Both the position numbers and the translations under genes were made by a program. DNA of 64,000 nucleotides, taken from the NCBI RefSeq assembly GCF_030864355.1, contig NC_083397.1, forward strand, positions 1,922,001 to 1,986,000. The letters run 5' to 3'. Below are positions 54,139 to 64,000 of this stretch, piece after piece. Each line of letters starts with the position of its first letter. Within the stretch, counting starts at the first letter, position 1. Source of the DNA: Cutaneotrichosporon cavernicola. Taxonomy: Eukaryota; Basidiomycota; Tremellomycetes; Trichosporonales; Trichosporonaceae. The notes under the pieces are model-generated. The model ran no database searches and was not told the origin of the DNA. It was given only the letters and a program-made list of their open reading frames with translations.

Positions 54139-55104
54139 CTAGTTGTCGGCCATGATCCAGCCCCAAGCGGCGGGCTCGTACTGGGAGAGCTCGTTCTCCT
54201 TGAACCAGAGGCCGATCTCCTTGGTGGCCGAGTCGAACGAGTCGGACGCGTGGATGAGGTTACGGCCGACGCTGACGGCGTACTGGCCGCGGACCGATCC
54301 GGGGTCGGCGTCAAGCGGGTTGGTGGCGCCTACAATGCGGCGCTGAATTGGATCAGCTAAGTCAGGGTGGGGAGACTCACGCCCTGCTTGATCACGTCCT
54401 TGCCCTCCCAGACCATGGCGACGACGGGGACACCCGAGGTGATGTACGCCACAAGTCCCGGGAAGAAGGGGCGCGACGAGAGGTCGGCGTAGTGCTCCTG
54501 CGCGAGCTCCTTGGAGGGAGTGACGGTCTTGAGCGCGACGAGCTTGTAGCCACGGCCTGGAGTTAGTGGACGGGTTTTGGGCAGCTATGGTGGAAGACAG
54601 GGAAATCTGGGCTGGACACCTTGGCCGCGAGCATAAAGCGCTGAATCTCTGGATCACGTGGCAGCGCAACCTCCTCACACACGCTGCTGCCTACGCCTCG
54701 TGCGCTGGTCCCTCCCCCCCTTCTCCACTCCCACGTCGCCCTCCAGACCTCGACTCACTCTCGAACTTGTCAATGATCTTGCCAACAAGCTGGCGCGAAA
54801 CGCCGTCAGGCTTGATCATGATGAACGAGCGCTCTGAGACGGTCTTGTGCTCGCCGGCGATGGTGGGCTTGCCCTCCATTTTGACGGCAGTGTTAGCCTG
54901 GTAAAGCGCGAACGCAGCCACACCAGCAGCGGCAGCAGCGGCACCGGCGTAGCGCGGCGCGGCGCGGGCAGGCTGCGTCGAGAGCGCACGGACTGGCGTT
55001 AACCATACTCTGATGAGGACACTCACCACCGTGACGCGAAGCAGTGCGGAGACCTAGTCATCAGCTCGGTCGGCGGAGACCCTACCCTGGCGGATAGAGA
55101 ACAT
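54139..55104 (-). CDS. Mitochondrial nucleoside diphosphate kinase
   Basis: Transfers gamma phosphate from ATP to NDPs through a phospho-histidine. Exons: 55104-55086, 55053-55027, 54992-54759, 54556-54381, 54342-54139 (219 residues). The N-terminus [20 protein letters not shown] is Arg/Ser-rich, like a mitochondrial presequence. It is followed by an Ala-rich hydrophobic stretch ([20 protein letters not shown]) that may anchor it in the inner membrane or intermembrane space. The kinase core shows [38 protein letters not shown], and the catalytic His in [13 protein letters not shown], ending [16 protein letters not shown]. Intron 3 (54557-54758) is 202 nt. The gene is divergent from the lactate dehydrogenase gene, with 458 bp between the starts. 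Confidence 0.95.
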
Positions 55105-55562
55105 GGCTTTTTATGAATGGAGCGGAACAGAGACCACAAGAGGGGTGGGCGGAAATTGGGTTGGTGGAGCAGCCTCCCTAATGGCCAGCAGAGTGCCACA
55201 TTCTGGCGCCAACGCCAACCAGTGACGTCGGGCCGTACACGTGCCTCGGTGGAGGTCCCATCTTTCATAACATAACGGTGTGGTCAATACGGCCAACTAG
55301 CTGATCTGATACCAGTGCATGATGGTGGCTGGACTGAAAGTATATGAGAGGTTATGAGAGACAGGGAGACTAGCCGTTATGTGGGCTGGGTTATTGGCTG
55401 AACCGCGTCGGTGGTCCATCGGTGGCCCATCTTGGTGGAGGAAAGCCACTCCATGACAACTTTCGGAACCCGGTCCGGTCTCCGGGCCGGAACGTTCAGT
55501 CGTCCACCTTGTTCGCAATATTATCGTCTTCCTTTCAACATCAACCCCCACACAAGACAATC
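55105..55562. promoter_or_regulatory. Shared divergent promoter of NDK and flavocytochrome b2
   Basis: 458 bp lie between the two start codons. CCG...CGG-like elements occur near 55468-55490 (cggaacccggtccggtctccgggccgg). These would suit zinc-cluster factors, but no factor is assigned. Confidence 0.45.
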
Positions 55563-57329
55563 ATGTCTCTGCGAACAGCAACACGGATTCTGTCCCCACG
55601 GTGCGCGGCAGCTCGCCTTGTTCAGCCTGCTCGGCGCCTGGCCTCTACATCTGGCTCGAGCTCGAGCTCATCCTCACATGGGCAATGGGGCCGCTATAGC
55701 TGGCGCGCAGCAGCGTTGGTTGGCGTAACAGTGAGTAACCTTCCTTCTTATGACTAACCCAGGCCCTCACGCTGTACTCGACCACATCGACGGCGAACGC
55801 GGACGCACCCAAGCCCAATGGCAAGTTCATCTCTTACGAGGAAGTGCAGAAGCACAACCGGCGCGACGACTGCTGGGTCATCATCGCCGGCAACGTGTAC
55901 GATGTGACCGACTTCATCGCGGTCCACCCTGGTGGCGCAGCGGTGATCCTTCACGCTGCGGGGCGTGATGCAACAAAGGTGTTCGTCCCACTCCACCCGC
56001 CTGACAGCCTCCAAATCCTGCCGAAGAGCAAGCACCTCGGCCCAGTTGACCCCGCCACGCTTCCCGAGGAAGACGATGAGCCCACCGAGGAGGAGGAGCG
56101 GATCGCCGAGGCTCGCGCAGAGCTTCCTCCAGCAGAGAGCATGCTGCTGCTAAACGACTTTGAGGAATGGGCTGAGCGCGTGCTCACCGCCACGGGTTGG
56201 AACTACTACCGCTCGGCGGCGGACAGCGAGGCGACGTTCGACAACAACGCCGCCGCGTTCAACCGGTACTTCTTCCGGCCCAGGATTCTGAGGGATATCA
56301 CTGAGGGTAACCTCGAGACAGAGGTGCTGGGCCAGAAGACGGCCATGCCGGTCTTCATCTCCCCCGCCGCTATGGCTAAGCTCGGCCACCCCCTTGGCGA
56401 GGTCAATCTCACTCGTGGGGCAGGTAACGCGGGCATCGTACAGGGCGTGAGTTAATCTGAATTCGAGTTCTGATGACAGATTTCGATCAACGCATCGTGT
56501 TCGCTCGACGAGATCATGGCTGCCCGTCAGGCGGGTCAGAACGTCTGGTTCCAGATCTATCTCAACCGCGACCGCGCGGCGTCCGAACGCCTCCTCGAGA
56601 AAGTGACGGCTCTCGGCGCCAACGCGATCATCTTCACCGTCGATGTAGCATGGCAGAGCAAACGTACCCGTGACGTGCGAGGCAAGGCGGCGGTTGCGGC
56701 CCCGATCGAAACTACCGACGCGGGGAAAGGCGATCGCGGCGGAGCAGGCAAGCAGGGCGCCGGCGTGTCCTCAGCCATCTCGGGGTACCAGGACCCGCAC
56801 CTTGTGTGGAGCGACATTGAGTTTATCCGCCGCAACACTACCCTCCCCATCATCGTGAAGGGCGTACAGAGCATCGAAGACGTCGCCGCGTGCGCCGAGG
56901 CTGGCGTGCAGGGCGTCATTCTGAGCAACCACGGCGGAAGGAGTGCCGACTATGCACCGGCACCGATTGACTTGCTGTACGAGCTGCGTGCGCTCCGCCC
57001 CGACCTCTTTGACAAGGTCGACATTATGATGGACGGCGGTGTGCGGTCCGGCGCGGACGTCGTCAAGGCCCTCGCACTCGGTGCCAAGGCTGTCGGGCTC
57101 GGCAGGCCATTCCTGTACGCCAACTCGACACATGGGCAGGAGGGCGTCGAGCGCGTGTGCGAGAGTGAGTGCAGCTTGAGACTGCGAGACAAAGCTGACT
57201 CCAGTCCTCGACGAGGAGATCACTAACACGATGCGCAACTGCGGCGTGTCTCGCGTCGCCGACCTCAAGCCCGAGATGGTTGGGCCTGCGGGGCCGTGGG
57301 TCGGTGCCAACCGCCCTCCATGGCTGTAG
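55563..57329 (+). CDS. CYB2: L-lactate dehydrogenase (cytochrome), flavocytochrome b2
   Basis: Oxidises L-lactate to pyruvate and passes electrons to cytochrome c in the mitochondrial intermembrane space. Exons: 55563-55730, 55763-56446, 56480-57164, 57205-57329 (553 residues). The presequence MSLRTATRILSPRC with a Ser run is followed by a sorting span (WRAAALVGVTALTLYS). The b5 domain has KHNRRDDCWVIIAG with heme ligands in VHPGG and PLHPPD. The FMN domain keeps the lactate-oxidase residues: Tyr in WNYYRSAAD, Tyr in FQIYLNRDR, Asp in FTVDVAW, Lys in IIVKGVQ, and His/Arg in LSNHGGR. The residues after that Arg (SADYAP) differ from the usual QLD. The tail is shorter than in Saccharomyces Cyb2. 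Confidence 0.95.
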
Positions 57330-57753
57330 GACGAGTTAGGATAGCGTTGGACGGATTCATGTATGCAGTAGTGCGTTATGGTCAGCCTTGTACAAATGTG
57401 CCAGTGTGCCTACCGAGGCGGAAAGACGGATATATCGTACCGGCGGCACTGGTGGGGCCGACGTGCCACTTCACCCCAGCCATTGGGGCCGAGCCGGGGG
57501 ATTGTTTGAGCGCCCAGTCCTATTCGCCCGTTCATCGTTCCCGGGTCAACCATGTGGCTCGTGATCTCTGATCTCACACATCATACGCTGCGCTGACCAG
57601 AACGCGTTAGTCACAAGTCAGCTGCCTTGCGCTCAAGGTAGGGAGGCTGGGGCGCCGCGTCTCTGCGCCCGATACGCCCGTTGGCACATATCCGGGGGCG
57701 CTCGCGTCGGCCGATCGATGCATATTGTCTCCATACACTACTGACACTCTCGT
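57330..57753. other. Intergenic between convergent CYB2 and KGD2
   Basis: 424 bp of 3' flanks; nothing specific was seen. Confidence 0.55.
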
Positions 57754-59342
57754 TTACACGGGCGAGGGGAGGAGCATGCGGCGGGGGTCCTCGAGGTACT
57801 CCTTGACACGGACAAGGAAGGTGACGGCTTCCCGGCCGTCGAGAAGACGGTGGTCGTAGGTGAGGGCAACAACCATGATGGGGCGGATCACGATCTGGCC
57901 GTCAACGACAACCGGCTTCTCCTTGATCGAGTGCATGCCGAGGACAGCGCACTGGGGGAGGTTGATAATGGGAGTGCCGTAGAGCGAGCCAAAGACGCCA
58001 CCGTTGGAGATGGTGAACGAACCGCCGGCCATGTCCTCGATGGTGAGCTTGCCGTCGCGAGCCTTGACGCCGAGCTCGGCAATGGCACGCTCAATGTCAA
58101 CGAGGCCCATCGACTCGGCGTTGCGGACAACGGGGGTGACGAGACCCTTGGGGGTAGCGACAGCAACCGAGAGGTCGACGTAGTCGCGGTAAATGATGGT
58201 GTCGTCCTCAATCGAGGCGTTGGCCTCGGGGATCTCGCGGAGGGCGAGGACCGAAGCACGCGCAAAGGCGCTCATGAAGCCGAGCTTGACGCCCTCGTTC
58301 TTGAGCACGCCGTCCTTGTAGAGCTTGCGGAAGTCCATGATCGACGACATGTCAATCTCGTTGAAGGTGGTGAGCGAGGCAGCCGAGTTCTGCGACGCCT
58401 TGAGGCGGGTCGCGATGGTCTGGCGCATGCGCGACATCTTCACGCGGGTCTCCTTGCGCGAGATGGCGTTGGCCTCAGCCTGGACGGGAGCCGACTCCTT
58501 GGGAGCAGCGGGCTTGGGAGCAGCGGGCTTGGGGGCGGCCGCCGCGGCGGGCTTGGGTGCCTCAGTGGGAGCGGCACCCTTTGCCTCCTCCTTCTTGGGG
58601 GCCTCCTCCTTGGGGGCCTCCGCAGCAGGCGCTGACGAACCAGCGGAAGCGCCCTCCTCCTCTCCAAGCTCGATCCTGGCAATCTCCTGGCCGACCTCGA
58701 CGGTCGCGTCCTCCTCAACAAGGAGCTCAACAACCTTACCGCTCTGGGGAGCGTTGACTGCGACGTCGATCTGGTGTCAACCAGCCGTCCATTATCCGCT
58801 AAATGGCGCACAGATCAAGCACCATAGGCTTCATCTGCTGCCGAGTGTAAACTTACCTTGTCGGTCTCAATCGACGCAAGCTCCTCATTTGCCTTGATGA
58901 ACTCGCCAACCTGCTTGTTGAACTGTTTCAAGGTGCCCTCGGTGATCGACTCGGCCTGCGTCGTCAGCATTCATGCGTCCTGCAAAGGAATGCGCTCAGT
59001 TGCGCGGTAATGCGTACCATCTGGGGAACCGTAATGGTGACGACCTCTGCGTCTGTCAGTAACCGTAACGGTCAATCAAAACATGGGCCGTACGTACCAG
59101 AAGCGAACGAGGTGGCGTGGAAGGAGCGGGTCATGGGGACCGCAAAGGCGCGCGCCCTGTTTGTCAGCTTGTGTCATGCATGGGCAGGGGTTTGGTTGGG
59201 TGTCACGCGCAAGCAATACGGGGACGCACATTTGAGGGGGAGTGGACATGCGGACAGCCGCGAAGCCGCGGGTGGCCGTACGGCTGAGGGTGGGGAGAGC
59301 CTTTGAGGCTGTGGAGAGGGCGCGGACTTGTGTGCGGAGCAT
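57754..59342 (-). CDS. KGD2: Dihydrolipoamide succinyltransferase, E2 of 2-oxoglutarate dehydrogenase
   Basis: Core E2 of the mitochondrial 2-oxoglutarate dehydrogenase complex (TCA cycle). Exons: 59342-59230, 59156-59098, 59046-59018, 58955-58857, 58770-57754 (438 residues). The first two exons code a mitochondrial presequence ([16 protein letters not shown]... to [10 protein letters not shown]). The lipoyl domain reads [17 protein letters not shown] with the lipoyl lysine in ETDKIDVAV. An Ala/Pro/Lys-rich linker (residues about 155-215) has no clear E1/E3-binding domain, as is typical for KGD2. The catalytic domain starts [20 protein letters not shown] and ends with the active-site [10 protein letters not shown]. 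The donor at 59229 (GTGCGT) was chosen because it keeps the frame into MARAFAVPM. Confidence 0.95.
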
Positions 59343-60376
59343 GGTGAGGGAGTGGTGAGGGATGGAGGGGAGAGGGAAATGGATGATGAGGGGGAGATGT
59401 AAAACGAGTGGTGCGTAGAGTTGTGAGTGGGGGTGTAGGACTGAGAGTCTAGTAAAGTGCGGGGGAGTGCGGCTGTTGCGGGAGTGAGGTGGTCTACAGT
59501 GGGGTCAGAGGGGTCAGAGCGGACAGAGCGGGTTGACTGTCAGACTGGATTTGCCCGACCCCGTGGTCGATTTGCAGTCTGTCATCCTGTCTAATGACGA
59601 GTGTGCCTTATGGGTTTGGGTCTGGGTCTCACCTTGCCGTACTACCTTCCTTCCTTCCTTGCTCCGTACACCCCCCCCCCGCCCCCAGGCAGCAGGCAGG
59701 TCCCAGGTCAGATCATACCCTTGGGCCTGTGGGTGCTCTTCGGTCGACGGAATCAAAATGCGGCTTGACCGGCAGTTGGCGGTCTCCCGCCTTCGGCGTT
59801 GCTCGGCGAGTTCCGATGTAATCTACCCCACCCAATCCTTCAACGGATATCATCAACCCCGTCCTAATCACATCACATTCAAACCATGCAAACTAACCAC
59901 ACAACCTCGCTCGCAACTTTCCAACTTTGTAAACCAGCCGCCTGGCCGCCTAATCCGCATTTCGGGTGACGCGGCCATCTGTTATCCGTTTTCCTCATGC
60001 TCACTAAACGCTCTCTCGTTGATCACCGTGCAAACTCGAGCCGCTCACTTTATGCACACCAAAGTTTGCTGGACACGGTTCCCTTTTTTTTGGATTGTCT
60101 GTGCCGTCCGCACGATTGGTTGGACTTACAGGCGTACTCGTGTGCCGTGACTCACCATGCTCTATACCATCACTCTCGGCTTTCAAACCACAAGACCTGA
60201 CAAGGCGACGTCATACGCCGCGGAAAAATCAATCCTGCTTCCGTTTGCACATCCTTCCTGGCTTCTCCTTCTCCTCGCCCCCACACGTTGCAGTTCAAAA
60301 CCGCGCCAAGAAATGCAGTGATGCATGCAGTCCAACGATGATGAGTGCTGCTCTGTTATCCCTTCCTCACTGCTGC
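59343..60376. other. Intergenic, no gene seen
   Basis: 1.0 kb upstream of KGD2 and downstream of HIS6. It contains short CCTT repeats (59645-59660) and a run of ten C (59671-59680). Open frames up to about 200 codons on the plus strand lack coding composition. Confidence 0.5.
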
Positions 60377-61701
60377 TTATGCCTTGGACGCCTCCTTGGC
60401 CTTCTTGTCCTCGGCAACCAGGTCGTCGAATTTGACACCGTTCCCTCCAAAGATGTCCAGCGAACTCCCAAACGTCAGGTCCACCTTGCCGTTTGACAAC
60501 CGGTCAACCAGAGCCAGGTCGCCGAGTTCCTTCGCTCCACCTGCGTACGTGCATGGAATGGAAACCCATTCCCCAAGACCTGCAGTTCAGCATCAAGTCG
60601 CGTCCGAGCACAATGATACATGGCGAGTCAGGGCGTGCGGCGGAACCACACACGAACGGTGTTGGCTCTCTACCCCGTTTGTTCCACACTCACGCTGGAC
60701 AAGCTCCTCGTCGATCCCTTGGCACAGGCCCTCGACGTCGGCGGCATGGATGAGCAGCTCCGAGCAGTATGCCTCCATCACCTTGATGCTTTCGGCGTTC
60801 ACGGTCATGTCGGTCAGAGTCTTCCATCCGTTCATCGCGACAATCCAGCCGGACTCGCGTTTCCGGCAGCTGCGAGTTAGTGAAGAGCCGCCGTGCTCGA
60901 ACGCCATCCCTTAATGCTTCGCCGCCAGGTCGCTCGCCTGGCTTGCGATGGCGATGCCCGTGCGACAGTGCCTATGAGGGCGGCTATTGAGTGTCTGCCA
61001 GCGGCGCACCAACACCGGATCCGATGACTGACCTGATGTCCACAACAAGGCGCTCCTTGCCAACAGACGCGCACAGCTCCTTTAGCACATCCTCCTTGAA
61101 TTTGCCACCTGGGAAGAGGGCCGAGGTCACGATCACCTGCAATGTCAGAGTTTCTTTCTTTGCCACGCAGCTCACCTTCTCCGCACCCGCGTCCAGCCAC
61201 TCCTTCGCGTTGGCCGGGGTGATGCCCCCGCCGATCTGGAGGCCACCCTTCCATGTCCCAACAGCCTCACGGGCAGATTCGTCGTTACCAGGGCCAAGCT
61301 TGATGACGTGGCCACCAGTAAGACCGTTCTTTTTGTAGAGTTCGGCGTAGTAAGAGGGAGGCTTGCTGTGGTTAGCGCGGCCAAAGGGAAGGTGGAGGAA
61401 GGCGTGAAGGCACAGGCAGGTTCTTCCTGGAGTGCCGCTTTCCTATGCTCCAAGAGAGTCCTAGTTCTGTGATTAAGTTGTGCAGCCGACATTGCCGCCT
61501 GTCAGTCTTAGAAAACAGCTAGCAGCTGCCGGGATGAGGAAAGTGGGAGCGCACTTAGCACACTCACGTAGCCACAAAGTTCTCGCGCGGTGCGTTTCCC
61601 TCGCCATCAGCAGTAAGGTCGAGCGTTCCGCCGACGATCTGCTTGACGACGCCTCCGTGGAGGTCGATGCAAGGGCGGAACTGCGATTGTCGGCGCGTCA
61701 T
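60377..61701 (-). CDS. HIS6: Phosphoribosylformimino-AICAR ribotide isomerase (histidine biosynthesis)
   Basis: Opens the ring of ProFAR to PRFAR by an Amadori rearrangement (fourth step of histidine biosynthesis). Exons: 61701-61568, 61365-61176, 61136-61033, 60869-60694, 60579-60377 (268 residues; yeast His6 is 261). The beta-alpha barrel shows [20 protein letters not shown] with the catalytic Asp in CIDLHGG. Further on are [59 protein letters not shown], and [17 protein letters not shown]. Two introns (61366-61567, 202 nt, and 60870-61032, 163 nt) are long for this window. The gene is divergent from the gene at 61977. Confidence 0.95.
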
Positions 61702-61976
61702 GGCTGTGGTCTGGAGTGGGAGGACACAAAGTCGGACTGATCGAGTCAAGTGGAGGTCAGGTCCAACATGTTACGTACATCCACCTGGAATGGTCACGTG
61801 ATAACCGTCCAACTTGGATTGTATCAAGCAGATCATGTTGAACACCACCGCCTTCCATCAACAAGAACCCTCGCACTACATCCAGATGTTCTACAGGTGC
61901 AGTCGTCAACTGATCATCACCTCTAACAGGACTAAAGACGAAGTCGTACTGATGTGACTCCCCACTGACCTTATTC
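61702..61976. promoter_or_regulatory. Shared divergent promoter of HIS6 and the gene at 61977
   Basis: 275 bp lie between the start codons. A TGACTC half-site (61952-61957; gatgTGACTCccc), the core recognised by Gcn4/Cpc1 amino-acid-control factors, lies here and would suit a histidine gene. It is a single short match, so weak. Confidence 0.4.
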
Positions 61977-62952
61977 ATGTCCAACCTCCTATCGAACGCC
62001 GAGCGGGTGCTCAGGGACCTCCAGGCGGCCTGCAGCCTCAACCAGCGCCCAGACTGGCTAGCTCAGGCTCATTTCCTGGTACGCTATCTCAGGCTCGTAT
62101 CTGACAACAGGCAGCGTACAACCTCGTCGGAGTCTTGGAAAGGAACTACACCGATCTCGTCCCATCTCCCTGGAGCAACGCCTCTGCGAGCGCGGCAACC
62201 TATAGGTGGAACCGAGCGGCTCTCGTCCACTACACGCGGAACTTTGATGAGCATATCAGGGCTAGCCTCTGCTACCTCCTCCCAGAAGCTGAGGACAGGC
62301 GTGGCTTTCTTCCGGTTTCGCAAGCGCGATGCGTCTTGATAGTCGCGGAAAGGCTCCGGACAGACTTTCATGCTGTGTCCCATGCCAACCTCACGCCCAG
62401 CGGACATGATAACGTGGCCGCCAAACTCATTCGTCGGGTCCAGCGGGTAAGAATGGGGTTGTCATCAGCTGAACGTAGTTCATCATCGGCGGTGCGGTGC
62501 TGGCGGCACACTTCTATCGCTCATGGGTGATAATCCTAGAGAACGAAGCGGCCTATCTGTCCCATCTTCCCCTGCCCCATAGCAGTTTCCCCGGGACTAT
62601 CCGGGACGCACATCCCATCAGCCTGGAGCCGGTTTTGAGGACAGCCACCGTGCATCGGGAAGTCCTCCTCGCTGACCTGGCCTCATATCTCAACCCAGCG
62701 CCTAACCCAATCGCAGGCACTCCGCTGGCTGGCCTTGACGCGCATGACAACCCCGCACCTGCGCCTGAGACAGCCGCAGCGGAGATACTCACTGACGCTG
62801 GCGCAATTCGCAGTCCAGCGCTCGGGACAGTGGCAGACGGTCAGCCGGTGGACGCCGACGAGGCATTGTCTGAGTCCCAGCTCGCGGCTGCCACCAATGG
62901 AATGGTTACGTCGACAGCGTCCGCGGCGTCGACCCAGTCGGCGCTTCCTTAA
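61977..62952 (+). CDS. Unrecognised protein with one possible membrane segment
   Basis: Not recognised. Exons 61977-62078, 62111-62446, 62479-62952 give 303 residues in a closed frame. The N-terminal half is helical (MSNLLSNAERVLRDLQAACS, ALVHYTRNFDEHIRASLCYL, ARCVLIVAERLRTDFHAVSH). A hydrophobic segment (FIIGGAVLAAHFYRSWVIIL) starts at the second splice junction. The C-terminal hundred residues are Ala/Pro/Thr-rich and probably disordered (PAPETAAAEILTDAGAIRSP). It could be a tail-region membrane or peroxin-like protein; this is weak inference. Splice sites are canonical and frame-neutral. Confidence 0.68.
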
Positions 62953-63324
62953 CGTCTCGACCTGTCTTTCGATCGCATGCATAATACCCACGGCTCGATA
63001 CCCAAGACTCGATACCCAAGACTCAATACCCAAGAGTTGATGCCCACGACGCCATTCGCACCGAGCGGTACCAGCGACGAGATTCCAACGAAGCGATACC
63101 CATTCTGTCTGCCATTGCCAAAACAGCCTGCAACACTGCACCACTACCAACATTCCACCCGAGCCCAAATACCAAGCCCTCGTGTTCTCGCACCTGTCAC
63201 GCATCGCGCGGCACCAGCAGCCACGCGCTCCAGCCCGTGCACCGGCCCGAGCGTGCTACCACAACCCCAATGATGCGAGCACATCGTCACACTGCACTGT
63301 ATCACCATCACCCACCTCACGACA
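62953..63324. other. Promoter region with 14-nt tandem repeat
   Basis: 372 bp between two plus-strand genes. At 62993-63037 about three copies of ctcgatacccaaga occur in tandem. No gene is seen. Confidence 0.6.
62993..63037. repeat. 14-nt tandem repeat (CTCGATACCCAAGA)
   Basis: Two near-perfect copies and a third with one change (ctcaatacccaaga), followed by a degenerate unit. It lies about 290-330 bp upstream of the start at 63325. Confidence 0.85.
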
Positions 63325-64000
63325 ATGGACTGGCGACCTTTTATCGACGAGTGCCTCTCGGCGCTGCACCCGTCGCCGCTACCCGACGCGCCGTGCTTGC
63401 ATGCGTACGCCCACTCCAAGCTCCAGGTGAGCACCCTCCCCGCTCCGCTAACCCCAGGCCGCCCAGCGTCTGACTGAGGCGTACTCGGAGCACTTTGTGC
63501 CGGCGGGCGTAGGGCGGGGTGGCGTGGCTCTCCGCGCAGCTGGCCTTCGGCTGAACGACGAATGGGCGACCGCCGAGAACCAGTACTCGCGTGCCTTTGA
63601 CGGACACCTGACGCAAGCGCGACGGTCGCACCACCATGCGCTTAGCCTTGACACGGCGCGCTTTGAAATGGACGTGCTGGAGCGGGATCGCCAGCTCGCT
63701 CGGCGGCTGGAGCACATCTCTGGCGAGCTGCGGGATAGCGTCGACGCGATCTTTGACGCACTCGAGGCCGAGATGGACGTTGACGAGCTTGGCATCCTTA
63801 TGCACAACGTGAGTTGCCAAGAAATCAGGGCAATGTAAGCAGCGTACAAGCCCCGCTTCCCCGCGATCCGTGCCCAAGTTGACCTCCAGATCATCGTGTT
63901 CCACCTCAGCGTCGCCGCCGAGGTGTACCACCAAGTCTCGACACTGCACCTTGTGGCCGGCAGCGTCCGGGCGCGGGAGCGCACTGAGCGTACTGTGCGT
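63325..64000 (+). CDS. Unrecognised coiled-coil-type protein, 3' end outside window
   Basis: Not recognised. Exon 1 is 63325-63426 (MDWRPFIDECLSALHPSP) and exon 2 is 63458-63808. Exon 2 carries long amphipathic helices (HHALSLDTARFEMDVLERDR, LARRLEHISGELRDSVDAIF, DALEAEMDVDELGILMHN). After 63808 a good donor (GTGAGT) is followed by a frame with coding-like third positions: YKPRFPAIRAQVDLQIIVFH, then LSVAAEVYHQVSTLHLVAG. The nearest acceptor (cag ending 63842) does not keep phase with it. An acceptor ending at 63889 does, giving MHN-IIVFHLSVA. The frame is open at the window end. Confidence 0.62.

Noticed and set aside
1..64000. CRISPR arrays, prophage, bacterial operons or a transposase
   Set aside because: None seen. 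Genes are spliced and monocistronic, and all recognised proteins are of eukaryotic fungal type.

Overview
The window is nuclear DNA from a GC-rich, intron-dense fungus. The introns are very short (mostly 33-45 nt, GT...CTRAY...AG). Third codon positions are strongly G/C. An Rpt5, a SCAP homologue, a soluble fumarate reductase and a flavocytochrome b2 are present. Together these suggest a basidiomycetous yeast of the Tremellomycetes, perhaps Trichosporonales; the order-level call is inference only. There is no bacterial, phage, CRISPR or plasmid signal, and no transposon ORF was recognised.

Layout. 0-8.4 kb: a Uds1-domain septation-type protein (partial, minus), CCT1 (minus) divergent from ERV46/ERGIC3 (plus), a degenerate tRNA-like element, and MAD2 (minus). 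8.7-20 kb: SNF7/VPS32 (plus, divergent from MAD2), a SCAP/Scp1 sterol sensor (minus), an unrecognised protein (minus), and the proteasome ATPase RPT5 (minus). 20-33 kb: an unrecognised acidic-tailed protein (plus), HSP90 (minus), SHMT with two possible starts (minus), and topoisomerase III with a duplicated zinc-finger tail (plus). 33-44 kb: a 1946-codon low-complexity protein (minus) and a B-type cyclin (minus), separated by 2.8 kb with no convincing gene. 45-52.6 kb: a beta-flanking-type protein (plus), a multi-pass membrane protein (plus), fumarate reductase fused to cytochrome b5 (minus, with a 9-nt microexon), and an intron-containing tRNA-Glu(CTC). 52.7-64 kb: a small secreted cysteine-rich locus of uncertain structure (minus), mitochondrial NDK (minus), flavocytochrome b2 (plus), KGD2 (minus), HIS6 (minus), an unrecognised protein (plus) and a partial unrecognised protein running off the right edge (plus).

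Most genes are housekeeping and do not form one pathway: chaperones, secretory and ESCRT traffic, cell-cycle control, proteasome, one-carbon and histidine metabolism. One loose theme is redox and mitochondrial carbon metabolism between 49 and 59 kb: fumarate reductase-b5, mitochondrial NDK, lactate dehydrogenase b2 and KGD2. Many neighbours are divergent and share 275-460 bp promoters.

Exon boundaries were worked out by hand from splice motifs, frame closure and protein-family knowledge. No transcript data or database search was used. The most notable observations are an apparent GT-TG intron in MAD2, a 9-nt microexon, tandem exon duplication in TOP3, a 33-nt frame-neutral intron, a possible dual-start SHMT and a disrupted-looking eight-cysteine secreted peptide.
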